From contig OX327711.1 in the NCBI GenBank assembly GCA_946807835.1, forward strand, positions 15,783,501-15,847,500: a stretch of DNA of 64,000 nucleotides. Direction: 5' to 3'. The stretch comes from Ailanthus altissimus. Lineage: Eukaryota > Streptophyta > Magnoliopsida > Sapindales > Simaroubaceae. A program made the translations under genes and the position numbers. Under the pieces are notes generated by a model. That model ran no database searches, was not told where the DNA came from, and was given only the letters and a program-made list of their open reading frames with translations. Shown here piece after piece: positions 36,820 through 56,931 of the stretch. Numbering within the stretch: position 1 is the stretch's first letter; every line of letters begins with the position of its first letter.

Positions 36820-37730
36820 CTAAATTGCCTTATAAAATATTTTTCTTGTCTTGTCAGGTGTCCAAACTGCTGTTGACGATCCTTTCCCCAATAATTTCCT
36901 CTTTGTCGAGGGTACGATGACATTAACCCCTATTGTTGGGAATGAGTTAGTCTTAATAAGAAGGGTCTTCCCCTTAAATTCGAAGAAAAGCCAGCCTTTA
37001 TTGATCAACCGATGTATCTCATTTTTAGACACAATACAGTTGTATTTACTGTGTCAACAAGAATTATGCCACTTACAGTAATTCTTCACTGTACGCTGGT
37101 CGATTGGAGGGATGATGTAGCCTTCAAAAAATTTTATCTGCTTGTCCATTAAGAGTCAATTGAAAATCTAATTGGCCTTCAGTAGATCAAACGAGTTTTC
37201 TTTGGCAATTTGGGTGTTCTTGCCAACCTTCTTATTTTCTTTGCTAGGGGTCATTTTTTTCAACATTTGGCACTTATATAGCTCTCCTGTCACCACCTCA
37301 GCTAAGCAGACCTCTTCATTAAAATCTAATTCGTTAGAATCGCTACCCGAATCAACTTGGACTACAGTGACCTCTAGCAGATTTTTGTAATAAGTTCATT
37401 TGAAAGACGCTCAGTTCTATTTCTTTTATATAAGATGACGTTTGTAACTGGTCATCTGTGTGGCCAACTCGTATAAATCCCTGAAGTGCTCCGAAGTGTT
37501 CCCTCATGGCGAAGAACATGCTTCTGACCACCATTGCAATTGAGTTGGCTTCAGAGATATGTGTTTGGCATTGCATTTGAAATATTCTGAATTAGTTTAT
37601 GTATTTCGACATTGATTCGCTTGGTATTTGGGTAACTCTGGCTAGGTCTGCCAAAGTTATGTCTTGGGGTGATTTGTAAAATTCAACATAAAACTTATCT
37701 TTCATTTTCTCCAAGTTGGTATTCGATTAT
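36820..37730 (-). pseudogene. Gypsy gag remnant
   Basis: Read on minus from about 37730: MKDKFYVEFYKSPQDITLADLARVTQ, then a broken frame with MVVRSMFFAMREHF, which resembles the plant retrotransposon gag core (ADLA..., ...REHF). A later frame (37032-36820) has KNEIHRLINKGWLFFE. Stops interrupt it throughout. Confidence 0.6.
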
Positions 37731-38769
37731 GGTATTAAGTTGGTATACCCAGTGAAGACCGTTTTGGTTATGAAGTTGCCGAATAATTTTAACTTCTAAC
37801 AAAGAGATGAACTAGCTTCACCATATTGTATTGTAAATATGAAGATGTGCTCAAATGTGGTGATATTCTCCTTACCCGAAAACAAAAAGAATTCAAAGAT
37901 TTTATATCCATTTGGAAAAGGGAATAATGAATCAATACTATGGGAGTATGGCTTCTTGTAAGATAGGTGCACCATAGGCCTCAAGTCAACCCTTTACAAT
38001 GCTTCTGCCAATATGTTTTTGTCTATTTCAAGTTACTAGGAACTACTTCTGGGTTACATAGATTTCATAGGCCCAAATTGTATTGGTCTAGGTTAAACTT
38101 GGCCAATATGTTCTTGAGTTTGGGAAGTAGATTGATGTAAACTTTCTAGATTGATCATGTTGTCAACGGGGTCATAGCTAAAAATTTGGCTTAACACTGA
38201 TTCTGATGGACCTGTGATTTTGTAAATTCAACCATCTCAAGTTGCCTAAGAATATTGATTGAACCATACAGTAGATCAGTTTGGTTGTAACACTGTTGTC
38301 ATCGAGGCTCTTGAAGTTCTGAGTTTGTTCGACCTTATAGGAGAGCTGTCAGCTTTGTCTGATTCTACCTCATCGACTCGAGGTTTTTCAAAACTTCAAC
38401 TTATATTATGATTATCCTTTATTAGTGGTCAAAAAATTGTAATCATCTAATTTGTAAGTATTGTGCCAAGTTGTTGATTTTCCTAGGTGATCTGGGTAAC
38501 CAATCCTTGTATATTGGCCGTAGAAAATGGCATGGGGTATGAAATAGTACTTCAATGAATCTCTTCAAGCTATTGATTCAAAAAATCTTCCTCTGTATGA
38601 GCTAAGCTCGCCTCATCCTATTCAGAATTAACCCTAATCTCTAATTTGTGATGAGGGTGTAGCCATGTTCGGCGATTCAACATTATTATTTCCTGTCTTG
38701 TTTTTTGTCATCAGTCTAGTTGTTACTAGCATACAAGAAATGAGGTCCCACTGGGTATGCTAAAAAGAA

Positions 38770-39334
38770 TGTTTGAGAAATAAATTTTGAGGTAGGGATT
38801 CGTGTACGTCCAGTGTCCTGCTGGACCGATGTTGCGCCTCAAATTCAGGAGAAACTGAGATTAGGGTATTTCCTAAGTAGGGCAAGACTGAACTTGGTTG
38901 TCAGCAAGCATGATTTTCACTTGGGCGGTCAACAAGTAAGGTTTATCGCTAAACCTGGGTTGGAATTTAGTGAGCGAGTTGCAAAGTTTAGGGTTCTTGA
39001 GAAAGGACAGGCAAAGCTTCAACAACAAGGTTATGAGTTTTCAATAAGTAAGGATGCGAGTCTTGGATTGAATGATAAAATCGAGAGAAAAGATAAAAAG
39101 TTGAAAAAATTGTGTATTATGTTGATTGAATAGTCTATGATGAATATAATGAAAAATCAAGCCCATGTATAAGTTGTAAAATCTTATGCAAAACCTAACT
39201 TTACAAAAAAAAAAATTCTAATAAAACAAAACCTCTTATAATATACAAATTTCTAAATAGGATACAATACATAATTACGCCTAAACTCTAAAATAAAAAA
39301 AATTCATTAGACACTTTTTGAATCGGCGTCAACA
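38770..39334 (-). repeat. LTR of gypsy element G (5' LTR in element sense)
   Basis: 565-bp repeat matching 31832-32404, with matching TG and CA ends. Open frame 38813-39133 inside it is incidental. Confidence 0.85.
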
Positions 39335-39416
39335 CTTATAAAAATTACAAATTTTTAAACATAATATGTTCAAATACCATCTATATAATCAACCAGCAAG
39401 TAATATAAGGTTACTA

Positions 39417-40015
39417 TTAGGTCTGGCATCTTAAATGACAACAAAAAATTATACGATTGTATAATTTCCTTAGAAGCCCCCTTATAATTTCTTCAGCCTC
39501 TCCGATTACAAAATCCGATTCCCTTCCGGCTTTAGAGTTCATAAAATATAAGGGAAGGCCATGGATTTGAATCCAAAACTGAACTTTTGCGAATGAAAGA
39601 TTCAACAACTTACCAAGACCCGTAGGTTTAGCGGAAGCAATCAAATAATGTCGAAAGTCCATGGCCCACACGACAATATTGTTTTGCGATCTGCTTCGTA
39701 GTAGAACAAAAACACAAAAAGATTCTGATTAGTGTTCATCACTTCAATAGTAAAATCGTTTGCTGCCTGCCAAATCTTCCTCATGCTGCTGATGAAGGCG
39801 TCACGGTTCACAAGCCTGGGGTTTAAGACTTTGCCCACTAGTGAAAGAGACACCCTTTTATCCCCTGCCATACAGGCCAACGGAGACAGGTTTGAAAACG
39901 AAAGAGGTTGGTCGGCCAGGTCCATATTTTCATACCTATCAATGATTTCATCTACCTCCATGCCGAGATGAATGGCGAGATATCTAAAGAATGAAAACCT
40001 CAGCAGCCACGACAA
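39417..40015 (-). pseudogene. LINE-associated DUF4283/zinc-knuckle protein fragment
   Basis: Two overlapping frames join by one frameshift near 39660. The first reads LVGKVLNPRLVNRDAFISSM, then IWQAANDFTIEVMNTN, LFVFLFYYEADRKTI and GPWTFD. The second reads LNLSFAKVQFWIQIHGLPLYF, then MNSKAGRESDFVIGEAEEI. This is the DUF4283 domain and following segment typical of plant non-LTR retrotransposon-associated proteins. The CCHC knuckle and the partner RT are absent here, so it is a truncated insertion near the 3' side of the receptor-kinase gene. Confidence 0.75.
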
Positions 40016-40657
40016 GCTAACGTTGGCAGCTTGGTCAGAAAATCATGGAATTCTACCAGTTATTCGGACATAACCTAGAGAGGACTTCTCGTTAGGTGGG
40101 AACGGGATTTTTAAGATTGTTGTAATGGTAAAAGTGTTAATTAAACAATTCGCTCGGAGTGGATGGTGACCAGAAATAAAGAAAAACCTAGTTGCCATAT
40201 ATGGTAAATAAATAGATGCAGTGATCTATACCAAATTTTCAGGGAAAAAAAGGAAAAGAAAATAGTGCAAGTATACATGCTTTTCAAACATATATAAAAC
40301 TAGCCAGTCAAACAAGACATAAGTGTAAAAGCAATTAAAGAATTCAAGCTTATTAGTCATTAGATCATCTTCCACATCCCTGTCCTCTTCTCCTTCCTAA
40401 CTCGAAGTTTTATATGGTAATGAGTATTTCATGCAAGAATTGATCTTGGAACGGAATTCGGAAACGAAGATCACTAAGGCCGATTATAAACATGCCATAG
40501 AAATTTAACAACTGGTATTTATGAACAAAAAGATGAATTAACTATACATAAAGTTGTATAATTATCTAGTCTGGTTCTGCTATATGCAATTAAACAAGAA
40601 ATATACAACTGCTTCTGCTTTGTAGTCATCTCTTTACAATTTCAAGAGCCCGCACCA
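40016..40657. other. 3' flank of the receptor-kinase gene
   Basis: AT-rich DNA probably containing the 3'-UTR of the receptor kinase. No separate gene recognised. Confidence 0.5.
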
Positions 40658-47423
<6,766 letters not shown>

Positions 47424-47510
47424 GGTTTTTGATGCATTGCTGGAGAGATTGCTGAAGGTTTATTTGGTAAAGAGTAGTTGTGATATATTAATAAAAGTGG
47501 GACTACTTTT
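47424..47510 (-). promoter_or_regulatory. Putative core promoter of the receptor kinase
   Basis: On minus, a TATA-like TTTATTAATATATCAC lies at about 47481-47496, some 60-70 bp upstream of the ATG at 47423. This would give a short leader. Confidence 0.4.
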
Positions 47511-48344
47511 ACCAAGAAGATTAATTATATGGTCATTTTTCAAACAAAAGTTCACCTGGGACCACTGAAATAAATAATCCATGAACAAGATTATACATTT
47601 CCATTTATATCAAGAACGTACACGGCGTCAGAATTTCTACCCAGTTTGATTTCTCTAAACTAAGGCATGTGAGTTACTCTTGACCATGTGATCTTCCACA
47701 AACGACAAAATTTCATGCTGGAAGTCTCCACTATTTCCATTTTGAATGGTTGTCGTAATTAAACACAGCTTATGACCTGCAACTAATTTGTCATTGTTCC
47801 CACATATTGTTCTTTGCTATAGCTTGTGATCATGAGACCATCATTTCACACTTTACAGCGAAAGGCAATGTGCCCTCAACCTCAAGCAAAGGCAATTTTT
47901 ACTACCCAAAAACTCTTTGTTTTTACTTTCAGTAGCTGCCATCAAATGTGAATGCTTTGAAAATGTATCCTGCTGTCAGGATAGAGGAAATATCCTAAAA
48001 GGAAAAAACAGTGACTAAACGCAATTTCTTTATTCTGCTTAATCTCGTGACCCTATATTGACTAATATTGAGTAGTCTTATATCCGCGTATCAGTAATGG
48101 CTTGGGACTTTTATAACTTGCAAAATAAAACTTGCAACTAGCACGAGACTTCTAAAACTTGAGAAGTGAACTACTGCGACTTGAAATGTCTAAAATTTAA
48201 GGTTGCGAGCACTATGTTTCTATTAAAATATTTTAGTATGATATTGAAACAACCCGGTAGCAAATTATCTAGTCATCAAAATCAATATATATATATTTCC
48301 AATAATTTAATAAAATTTTCTTACCTTTGGTTCAACCCTTATTG
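47511..48344. other. Upstream region of the receptor kinase
   Basis: No gene recognised. This is the remaining promoter-side DNA before the truncated LTR that begins at 48345. Confidence 0.5.
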
Positions 48345-48665
48345 GTAAAGATTGATCAGGAATAATATATTTAAGAATATATTGCATAATAACTTTTCTT
48401 AGCATCATTTACAATTCTTTGCAATTATGTTATTATTATAATATTCTCAAATTTTTATCTTATTTTAAATAAGGTTCTAACTCTTAAAATACTAAATGCT
48501 CACCTAAACCCCCTTCAGATCAAATCTAAACTCCTTTAGATCTATAATGTCTAAAAAGTAATAAGCGTAATACCATATAAATAAATAATAATTTATTGAA
48601 AATTATATAAATATTAGATAAATATTCATATAAAATAGAATGACATATAAGCACCATCTCTAACA
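48345..48665 (-). repeat. Truncated 3' LTR of the family A element
   Basis: Only the first 321 bp (element sense) remain, ending CTCTAACA at 48665. Homology to other family A LTRs, for example AGATCAGGAA..TA...TTGAGAA, stops abruptly at about 48345. Confidence 0.72.
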
Positions 48666-51260
48666 TCTTTCAATTGCTTTAATGCCATTTACGATGATAT
48701 CTAATATCCATTGACTCTACGTGTTTCTTAAACACCTAAAGAGTTAAGGCCTTAGTGAGTGAATCTACTACATTATCAATAGAATCTACTCTAAATACTA
48801 TTATATTTTCTCTAGCCAAGATCTGTTTAATTATATGATATTTTCGATCCACATGCTTGGACTTCTAGTGTGTACTATGCTTCTTGGCTTGAGCAACAGA
48901 TTCGTTGTTGTTGCAGTATAGTGGGATGGGATCGACTATACTTGGGACTGCTCTTAGCTCTACAACGAACTTGCTTATCCACACTGCTTCCTTTATAGCT
49001 TCTGAAGTCGCAATGTATTCTGCTTCTGTAGTAGAATTAGCTGTGGATTCATACTTTGCACTCTTCTAACTGACGGCAACACCATTTATAAGAAACACAC
49101 AACTAAATATAGACTTTTTATCATCTGGATCAGACTAAAAGCCTGAATCAGTGTATCTTCTTACTTGTAAGTCACTTTCTCCATAACTCAGAAATTTATC
49201 CTTTGTACCCTTAAAAAATTTCAAGATATGTTTCACGACTATCTAATAGTCATTACCTGGATTAAACTGATACTAACTTATAACACTTATAGCTATACTA
49301 ATGTCAGGTCTCATACATAACATAACATACATTATGCTGATACATAAGATATGTTAGATATTCTAACCCTTTCATCTTTCTTTGAGAACATACCTTTTTA
49401 GAAAGATGAATGTCATGTTTGAAAGGTACATTAACTATTTATAGCTTTCCAGAACACTTTCTATGTACGTAGACTAAGAGGGTCCTATTAGCCTCATTTA
49501 TTTTTATAAAGCTTTATACCAATGTAAATGAAGCCTATCCCAAATCTTTCATAGAGAAGTTCTTATTCAGATAACTCTTGAGTGATTGAAACATACTTTT
49601 ATCATTATTAATAATGATTATGTCTTCTACATAGTGTATTAAAAGATAATCATACTCATACTGACCTTTTTATAAATATAAAAACACGTTTCCTATTTAT
49701 TTTTTATAAAACTAAACCGTCTGATTATATCATCAAAACAATTATTCTAGCTTCAGGAGGCCTGCTTAAGTACATAAATAAACTTCTTTAGTTTATATGC
49801 CAAATTAGAAATTAGGTTGGATGTAAAACCTTTAAGATGTTCCAGATATATCTCTTTCTTGAGATATCCATTCAGAAAAGCCATCTTTACATCCATTTAT
49901 CAAATATCATAATCATAATGTGCAGTAATAACCAATAAAATTTGAATTGATTTTAGCATAGCTACTAGTGAAAAGGCTTTCTCACAATATATCCCAGATT
50001 TTTAAGTGTAATATTTTGCCATTAGTCAAGCTTTGAAGGTCTTCACTATTCTATCAGGCATATGTTTTTACTTGAAGGTCTCAACCAAGTCCCAGACTAG
50101 ATTGTCATTCATAGAATCCATCTCTAATTTTATGGCATCTTGCCATTTTCCTGAATCGATGCCAACATCACCTCTTTATAAGTCAAAAGATCATTGTTTT
50201 CCAACTAAGAAAACATTAAAGGAAACTTTAGGCATCAAACAATACCTAAAAGATGTCCTTGAGATCTTTTTGACCTACAGGGAGGGTGCGTCAAAAGTAT
50301 CTCACTTGGTTAAACCTAGGGTTCCATCATTGGTTTATCAATATTTTGATTGACTTCATCAAGTTTAATTTTTCTATAATCTCCATGATTCATTAGAAAC
50401 TAGCTTTCTAGAAAGATAATATAATGAGTAATGTACACATTTTGTTCCTCAAGATCATAGAACTGATATCCTATACAGTGTTTAGGATATCTAGTGAACT
50501 GGTACTTGTACCATTTGGGTGCAAGTTTATCATGTTGCATAATTTTTATGTAAGCAAGACAGCCTCAAATCTTAACATATTTAGACTTAATTTTCTACCA
50601 GTCTATATCTCTTACGAAGTGGTAGAAACAATCTTTTATGAAACTCTGTTTAATAAATGAGTAGCAGTTAGTAGAGTATAACTTTAAAGATATTTAGGAA
50701 GATCGATAGTGCTTATCATTAATTGAACTATATCCAATAATGTTTGATTCTTCATCTCTAGAACTCCATAGTGTTGAGGAGTACTTGGAGAACTATATTA
50801 AGTAAAAATCTCATTCTCTTTCAAATAATTTATGAATTCACTACTCATGTATTCATTACCTCGATTTGACTAAAGGCATTTAACAAACTTACCAGTTTGA
50901 TTTTCTACCACTAGTCAAACTCTTTGAATATTTCAAAGGTTTTTGACTTATATTTTATAAGAAACACATATTCGTATCATAACATATCATCAATAAATAT
51001 TACAAAGTATCAAAACCCACCCACAGTAATGTGATTCATTGAACCACATACACTATTGTGTACTAGACTTAACAAATATGTGCCCTGATGTCAAAAACAA
51101 ACAAAAGGAGATTTGGTCATCATCCCTTGAATACAAGATTTAAAATCTAGATAAGGCTATATGGTAAGATCAGGTATTTGACCATCCTTTACCTTGTGGG
51201 CTAGGTGTCTCATGTCTATATGACCTAATCGCATATGCTACAAATACAATATTATTCAAA
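48666..51260 (-). pseudogene. Copia pol remnant: integrase, reverse transcriptase, RNase H
   Basis: Integrase: minus near 50680-51060 reads SSPSTPQHYGVLEMKNQTLLD, which corresponds to the copia end of the DDE domain (TPQ.NGV.ER.NRTLLD), with upstream SEFINYLKENEI. RT: near 49780-49990 it reads MDVKMAFLNGYLKKEIYLE, then GFTSNL and KKFIYVLKQAS, matching the QMDVK.AFLNG.L.EEVY block. RNase H: near 48800-49080 it reads YESTANSTTEAEYIATSEA, IKEAVWISKFVVEL and PLYCNNNESVAQAKK, then SKHVDRKYH. The catalytic TEAEY.A segment is preserved. Stops and shifts are frequent. Open frames on plus here are incidental. Confidence 0.8.
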
Positions 51261-51689
51261 GTTTTTATTTTCCATTTCTTATTTACCTGTACATTCAAGA
51301 TATTTCCTATTGTATATGAAATATAATGATCATTCATCAACTAACAATTAGCTAGGAAAATATTATCTTTATCATATAAATAGAATGAACTATTCTTAAT
51401 ATGTATATGATTACTTTTACTGTTAAGTACAGAAAGAGATATAATTTTTCTTATAATATTTGTCATAAAATAATAATTATACAACAAAATAGTTATGCCA
51501 GAAGAACGAGTAACTTAAAAGATCCAACAGTTTTAACCTCTGAAAAATCTCTATTTCCTATATGAAGTTGTACTTCTCATCTCCTTAGCTACCTAACATC
51601 CCTCAGCCCTATAACATATTGCAGATGTGAAAAGGATAAACAATATCTAATACCCAACCTGTGCTAGTGTCAAAATCTAATGAAGTGTC

Positions 51690-52130
51690 AAAGATAGGTA
51701 AACATACACTTAGAGTTTTATCTTTTTTGTGGTAATGTACTTTGGACAGTCATATTTCCAATGTTTAACCTCTTTATAATAAAAATATTTTCTATTGTTT
51801 TACCCTTTTCTTGTGGCTTGGATACATCAAACAACTCTTTCAGATGAAGCAAAATACTACTTGCACTATCCATGTGCACATGCTTCATCTGAAGATCTAT
51901 CCATTTCTGATAAGTTTCATCATCTTCCAAATAGGCATTATCAAAAACACTCTGTGTATGTTCTGATCTATAACATACCTAAGATTTTTTGAATCTAGAA
52001 TCATTTTGAGATTTATCATCCAGTCAAAATAATTCTCAGCACTTTTCAGTTGGTGTACATTTAATATGCGTACCAATGGGTTGCTCGTAGTCATTTTATC
52101 TTCATAAAACAAAAGAGGAGATATTAGCAT
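51690..52130 (-). pseudogene. Copia gag (UBN2-type) remnant
   Basis: Frame 1 reads MTTSNPLVRILNVHQLKSAE, then NYFDWMINLKMILDSKNLRYVID, the N-terminal Gag pattern of plant copia elements (NY..W..NLKI.L...K..YV). A frameshift near 51920 joins it to DDETYQKWIDLQMKHVHM and ASSILLHLKELFDVSKPQEK. It probably started at the ATG near 52094. Confidence 0.75.
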
Positions 52131-52906
52131 AACATTTCAAATAATTAAAATGCCTTAAATTATGGATATAACAACTTATATATTTTTAATCTAAAGACGC
52201 CCTTTCAGTGGGTTATATTTTTCCTTTAATCTCTCAAATAGGAAATCGAAAGTTTAACATTTTGAACTTTACAATAGGAAGTAGACCCAATTAGCATTTA
52301 TTACAACCTCACACTTTAGCGATGTAGGTCTTTGTAAACTTAAAGGTCGACAACTCTTGTCAATTACATCTCATGCAACTCTTACCACTGGTCCTAAGCA
52401 CATCTTATCTTCACACTTTAGTGATATTAAGTAAATGTGTTCTAGATCAACTTCTTAATTGTCAAATATAAGTTATTGATACTACCCACAGACTTTAGCG
52501 ATATTGGGTAATATGTTCACTTATATCTGCCTAATTTCATATTTAACTGGTTTAGTCTAAACCACTAGCACCAATCCCTCACATTTTAATGATATTGAGA
52601 ATAACCGAGGTAATTTATCTAACACCGTATAGAAAAGATGGATCATGTATAACATTTTTCCTAAAATGAAACACATAATAATATGATTATGAGAGATTTT
52701 TGTTTTAAAATCTATCTGCATCTCATGAGGATAAATTTCTCAAATACTCATTTATTTTATGTATACATAACTTACTACCACTAATAGGGCTCCTATTAAG
52801 GCTAACAACATAAAACAATGATCATAATTTATATAACAATTATATAAATTGCATAATATAAGCATAACACTCATATAAAATTGAAAGAGAGTGAAAATCA
52901 TAAAAG

Positions 52907-53002
52907 CTGTGGTGTTAGACATATAATGCCCCAGTGTTCTTATGAACGCCTCAGTGTTACAAAAGCTAGCGCCCTTTTACGATACCATTAAGGCCCCAAT
53001 AT
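52907..53002 (-). repeat. Degenerate minisatellite in the leader of the family A element (left part)
   Basis: The motif GCCnCAGTGTT recurs about every 20-40 bp (52928, 52948, then GGCCCCAAT at 52992). After LTR B2 it continues at 56694-56800 (AGTGTTAGAC, GCCTCAACATT, CGCCCAAGCATT, GCCTAATGTT). B2 therefore split one repeat array. Confidence 0.5.
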
Positions 53003-56000
53003 TGTGTTTTTTGTATGTATATACTTTTAACACAAATGCATGCTATCGCAATAAGTAATATATGATGAGAAAAGTGTCGATCCTATGAGAAATTGGTATT
53101 ATTACTTGCTAAGTACTAAAATTTTATACTCCAACTCTTATTCAAACTATTGGTAATTTAAAGTGTTGATATCTAAATTAACTAAACACTTAAACTAATT
53201 ATAGAGATAGTATGAAAATGATCATAAATACTTCAAACTATCAAATGTCTAGGATTACAATTATCTTTTAATAGTGTTGAGTTAGTGTGTGATGTGTAGA
53301 GTGTATGTATAATTTTTAAATTTATACACACAGCTGAAGTATCACATACATATCTTAATATGACATAATCAAATACATATATCTCATATATGTTCATAAG
53401 TATCATTTAAATAAACTGCAAATAAATAAACCTACCCATTTTGAAGGTAGTTTTTCGATTCTTCAGAAACTCCAATCTCCAAGTCTTAAACTCACCTTGA
53501 AGTGTGCTGTTGCACAATTCTAGTTCACAACTACAAACCGGTGAGATTATAAAGTTAGAATAGTAGCCATAAATTTATAGCAACAAAATATTTTAACTCT
53601 TAAAACACTTTGATCTATTAGTATTTGTTACTTATGACATATGAGAGGTATATAATGTATTTGGTTCCTTTGTATTCCTACACCACCTTTTACAAGAATA
53701 CTTAGAAAAAGACTTAGTAAAATATCTTTCTATTCTTTACCTCTCTATATTTTTTTTATGTATCATGCATCTCATGAATGAATTCTCATTCAAATTTTTG
53801 TTTCAATTTTCTAATGTTTTTCATGGCCTGCTATTAAACATTGTTAGCCATTTCATTGCATTATCTTATCAAATACGTTTTATTAATAGCCACAAAATAT
53901 TCTTTTTCCTAATATTGGAATATCTTTAATTATTTTAAGTAATTAATGGTCAACATTAAGGCCTCTCATTAGGTAAATGATACCATTGTCATAATTGATG
54001 TTTGTCCATTTATAATAATAATAAAAAATAAATTTTATTTTAATTATTCATAAATTATTTTTGAATAATTATTTTTACCTCACTTGTATTTAGTAACAAG
54101 ATAAATTGGTAATTTTAAGGTAAAACCAAATTATGCATAATGTATTTTTATTTGTCAATATTCTATTGGTTAACAACTCTTGTCAATCAATTATATGATG
54201 TACTTAGCATTTAAGTCTTGACAAATGCACATCCTGAGGAAATCCTAAAACATATTTTCAGTTTACTGAAATTTCTTGGACCGAGCTGTTTGATCCAATA
54301 TGTTGCCCTGGTGCACAACGAGTACACTTTATATTGTGAGACTCTCTAGGTCCACACCTAGTTTTTCATATGAAACTTGTTTATACGTCTGTGAACGATG
54401 TCCCAGACATATGTTATGGATATTTCAAAATGGTGCGTTAGACTATACAAGTTAAGGTTATAACATACTCATATAATCCCTCCATCACAGATATCCTAGA
54501 AGAGCGGATATATAGATCAACATCATCAAGTCTCCATGTGCTCGACCGTAAACTTATCTCTAGATTTGTATTTCAATAAATAATATCAGCGAACACTTTA
54601 CAATATTATTTATCCTTAGGATAAAACTCTTTTTCCTGGGTATAACTGCTTATGGCTATAAGACTTTCTAAAACACAATCTTGGAGCATTATGATATATT
54701 ACTCACCCAAATGAGCTGATGGATCCCATATCTACGTACACTGGTTTCCATGAGTATTTGACTATACTTAGCGATACCTAGCAGTTAGACCATGAAAGGT
54801 TTCTGACATGTGTAGAACTAAAGTATGGTGGTCACTCACAAGTCCACTGCGGCGTTTAGGTCAAAGGACCACGAATACTACTCAACTCGAATAGACCCTC
54901 AATTGATGGCTATATGAGATGTCTATTGGAGGTCCTCGTGAGTCTATTTAATGCTTAGTCCTAATTGAATACCTGTATCTTTATATGAGTTTCCATTAAA
55001 CTCGTGGTCTGCTAAGACTACCATCTAGACCATCTAGATATAGACATACACTAATATATATATAACAAGGTCTCCACTTTCAGACTTGCATCAGAGATGA
55101 TAGATCAGGAACATAGTGTTTGAGAACATACTTGTATAATAATATTTTCTAGCACAATACAACTTTTTACAATTATGTCATTACTAATATATTCTTAGGT
55201 CTTTGTCTTATTTCAAACAATGCTCTAACTCTTTAGATTTCGCTAACTCTTATAACCTTGTAACTTTTATTAGTGTTAATCTTAATTTTTATAACCCTCA
55301 GCGTTGCTAATTCTTAACACTGATCTAAACTCATTTAGATCATATCTGAACTCTTTCAGATCATACAATGTCTAAAATGTTACAAGCATCATACCATATA
55401 TTAAATATAAATAGCGATTTAATGAAATGATAATAGTATAAATATAAAGCAAATATTCATACATAAAAAGGATGACACGTAAGCACAAATTTTAACAAAT
55501 AGTACACTTGAATTCAATGGTTACCTTTAATCTATCAATATGAATTGTTAACCGAAAACTCTAATGTATTCACAAGCCTTTTTCGATGGTCAAGTTATTA
55601 TACCTCAATCAATCAATTATCTACATTCTTATAATAATTATACTAAATTGAGATTCATTAAGAGTAGGTTTCATAAATGGTTAAATATGTCATATAAGTA
55701 TATTCCTATCTCATAGGGAACTCATGTTTTTACACAATGATCATACATTAATCTATTAATATCCAACACAAAAGTTTCTTTTCCAAGTTCATTAAGGTTC
55801 TCAAATCAATCAAATACATTGTTATATAATTAGAAGCATAATCATTCAATAGATTGAACAATCCAATATTGACATAATAAGGATAAATAATAAATTCAAG
55901 CTATATATTAAGTTCAAATCATAATCCTAACTATATGAAATTAATCCATGATAATAACAAGAGTTATAGAATAATTAAAAATTAAAATAATAAAGAAAAA

Positions 56001-56693
56001 CATTCTATAAAATTATAAAATACAGAGAAAAGAAGAGTTCCCTGTTTTATTAATATGCTGTTATTGGTTGCTGCAGAAATCTTCCTCCAAGATCTTGATT
56101 TTTGATCCAAACTCTAAAAATAGTGTTTAATCTCATCCCAACTACTCTCTCCCAAAATGGCTGAATAGTAGATATTTTATAGGCTTTGGATAATAAAACA
56201 TAGAGCCAAATTTGCTCTTAAAAAGTCAACATTTTCTGTCATTCAAAGATTTGCATTCTGAATAAATAGTGACTAGCGGATATTGTTTATAATACTATTA
56301 AAATATACTGTTCATAATAACTATTCATAAATACTGTTCATAGGCACTGTTTATACATACTGTTTCAAACTATTCATCAATCTGGAAAATTTTAGAAATG
56401 TCGCTGCAGTGCTAGGCTTGGGTTTCGGATGAACAGTACCCAAAAGACTGTTCATGTATACTGTAAACTCGGCATTATTGATAATCACTCTTTACATTTT
56501 GAGCATTTTGATCACTTCTCAGATTTTTATTTAAAATAGCTCCGTTCACATTCAGTTTTCAATATTCTCGTGTCGATTATTTTTAAAATTATAAAATAAC
56601 ATTAACATGCATAAAATGGCCAAATTATTGAGATAAATTGAGCAAATGTTAAGTTTAGGAGGATAAAATATTTTATATAATTACGCTTTATCA
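53003..56693. mobile_element. Solo LTR B2 inside the family A leader, itself split by A3
   Basis: The parts 53003-53274 and 55503-56693 sum to about 1,463 bp, close to B1 (1,486 bp). They match B1 in order: CTATCGnnnnnAAGTAATA near 53043, TGTATTCACAAGCCT near 55565, and the end CTTTATCA at 56693. Flanks AATAT and CATAG match at only three of five positions, so the target duplication is weak. Confidence 0.68.
53275..55497 (-). mobile_element. Solo LTR A3 (copia family A) nested in B2
   Basis: A 2,223-bp LTR starting TGTTGAGTTAG and ending TTTTAACA, with a perfect target duplication AATAG at 53270-53274 and 55498-55502. Its right end matches the other family A LTRs (GACACGTAAGCACAAATTTTAACA). 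No interior remains. Confidence 0.88.
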
Positions 56694-56917
56694 CATAGTG
56701 TTAGACAGGAATTGCCTCAACATTCACTGTGTTATGTCTTCAACGCCCAAGCATTAAACAAGGACAGCCTAATGTTCATCAAACAAAGACCTGGTACCAC
56801 AACTTTCAACACTTGTGGTTTTGGTACCTATTATTTTAGAGCCAATTATGTCAAACACCACAAATTCAATCCAATTTAACAACACAACATTTGTGTTCCA
56901 CACTCAGCATAAAATTT

Positions 56918-56929
56918 GCTCTGATATCA
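56918..56929 (-). other. Primer-binding site of the family A element
   Basis: Plus GCTCTGATATCA is the reverse complement of TGATATCAGAGC, one base from the tRNA-iMet consensus, two bases inside the LTR. Confidence 0.75.
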
Positions 56930-56931
56930 TT

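Larger units (their letters stand above)
31832..39334 (-). mobile_element. Ty3/gypsy-type element G with antisense plant-mobile-domain ORF
   Basis: LTRs 31832-32404 and 38770-39334 (TGTTTG...GTCAACA on plus) flank a 6.4-kb interior. Flanking bases ATTAT (31827-31831) and CTTAT (39335-39339) are a 4-of-5 target-site duplication. Minus-strand domains in order are gag (about 37730 to 36820), aspartic protease (36116-35817) and the start of reverse transcriptase (35373-34855). RT then stops and the RNase H and integrase expected further on are absent. In their place, on the opposite strand, is a decayed plant mobile domain frame (33521-34830). Many stops show that the element is dead. Confidence 0.88.

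Noticed and set aside
9792..40657. A small cysteine-rich SCR-like ligand gene between PUB8 and the receptor kinase
   Set aside because: Looked for because of the S-locus analogy. No short secreted cysteine-rich frame was recognised, and the interval is mostly retrotransposons. An intron-split small gene could still be missed by eye.
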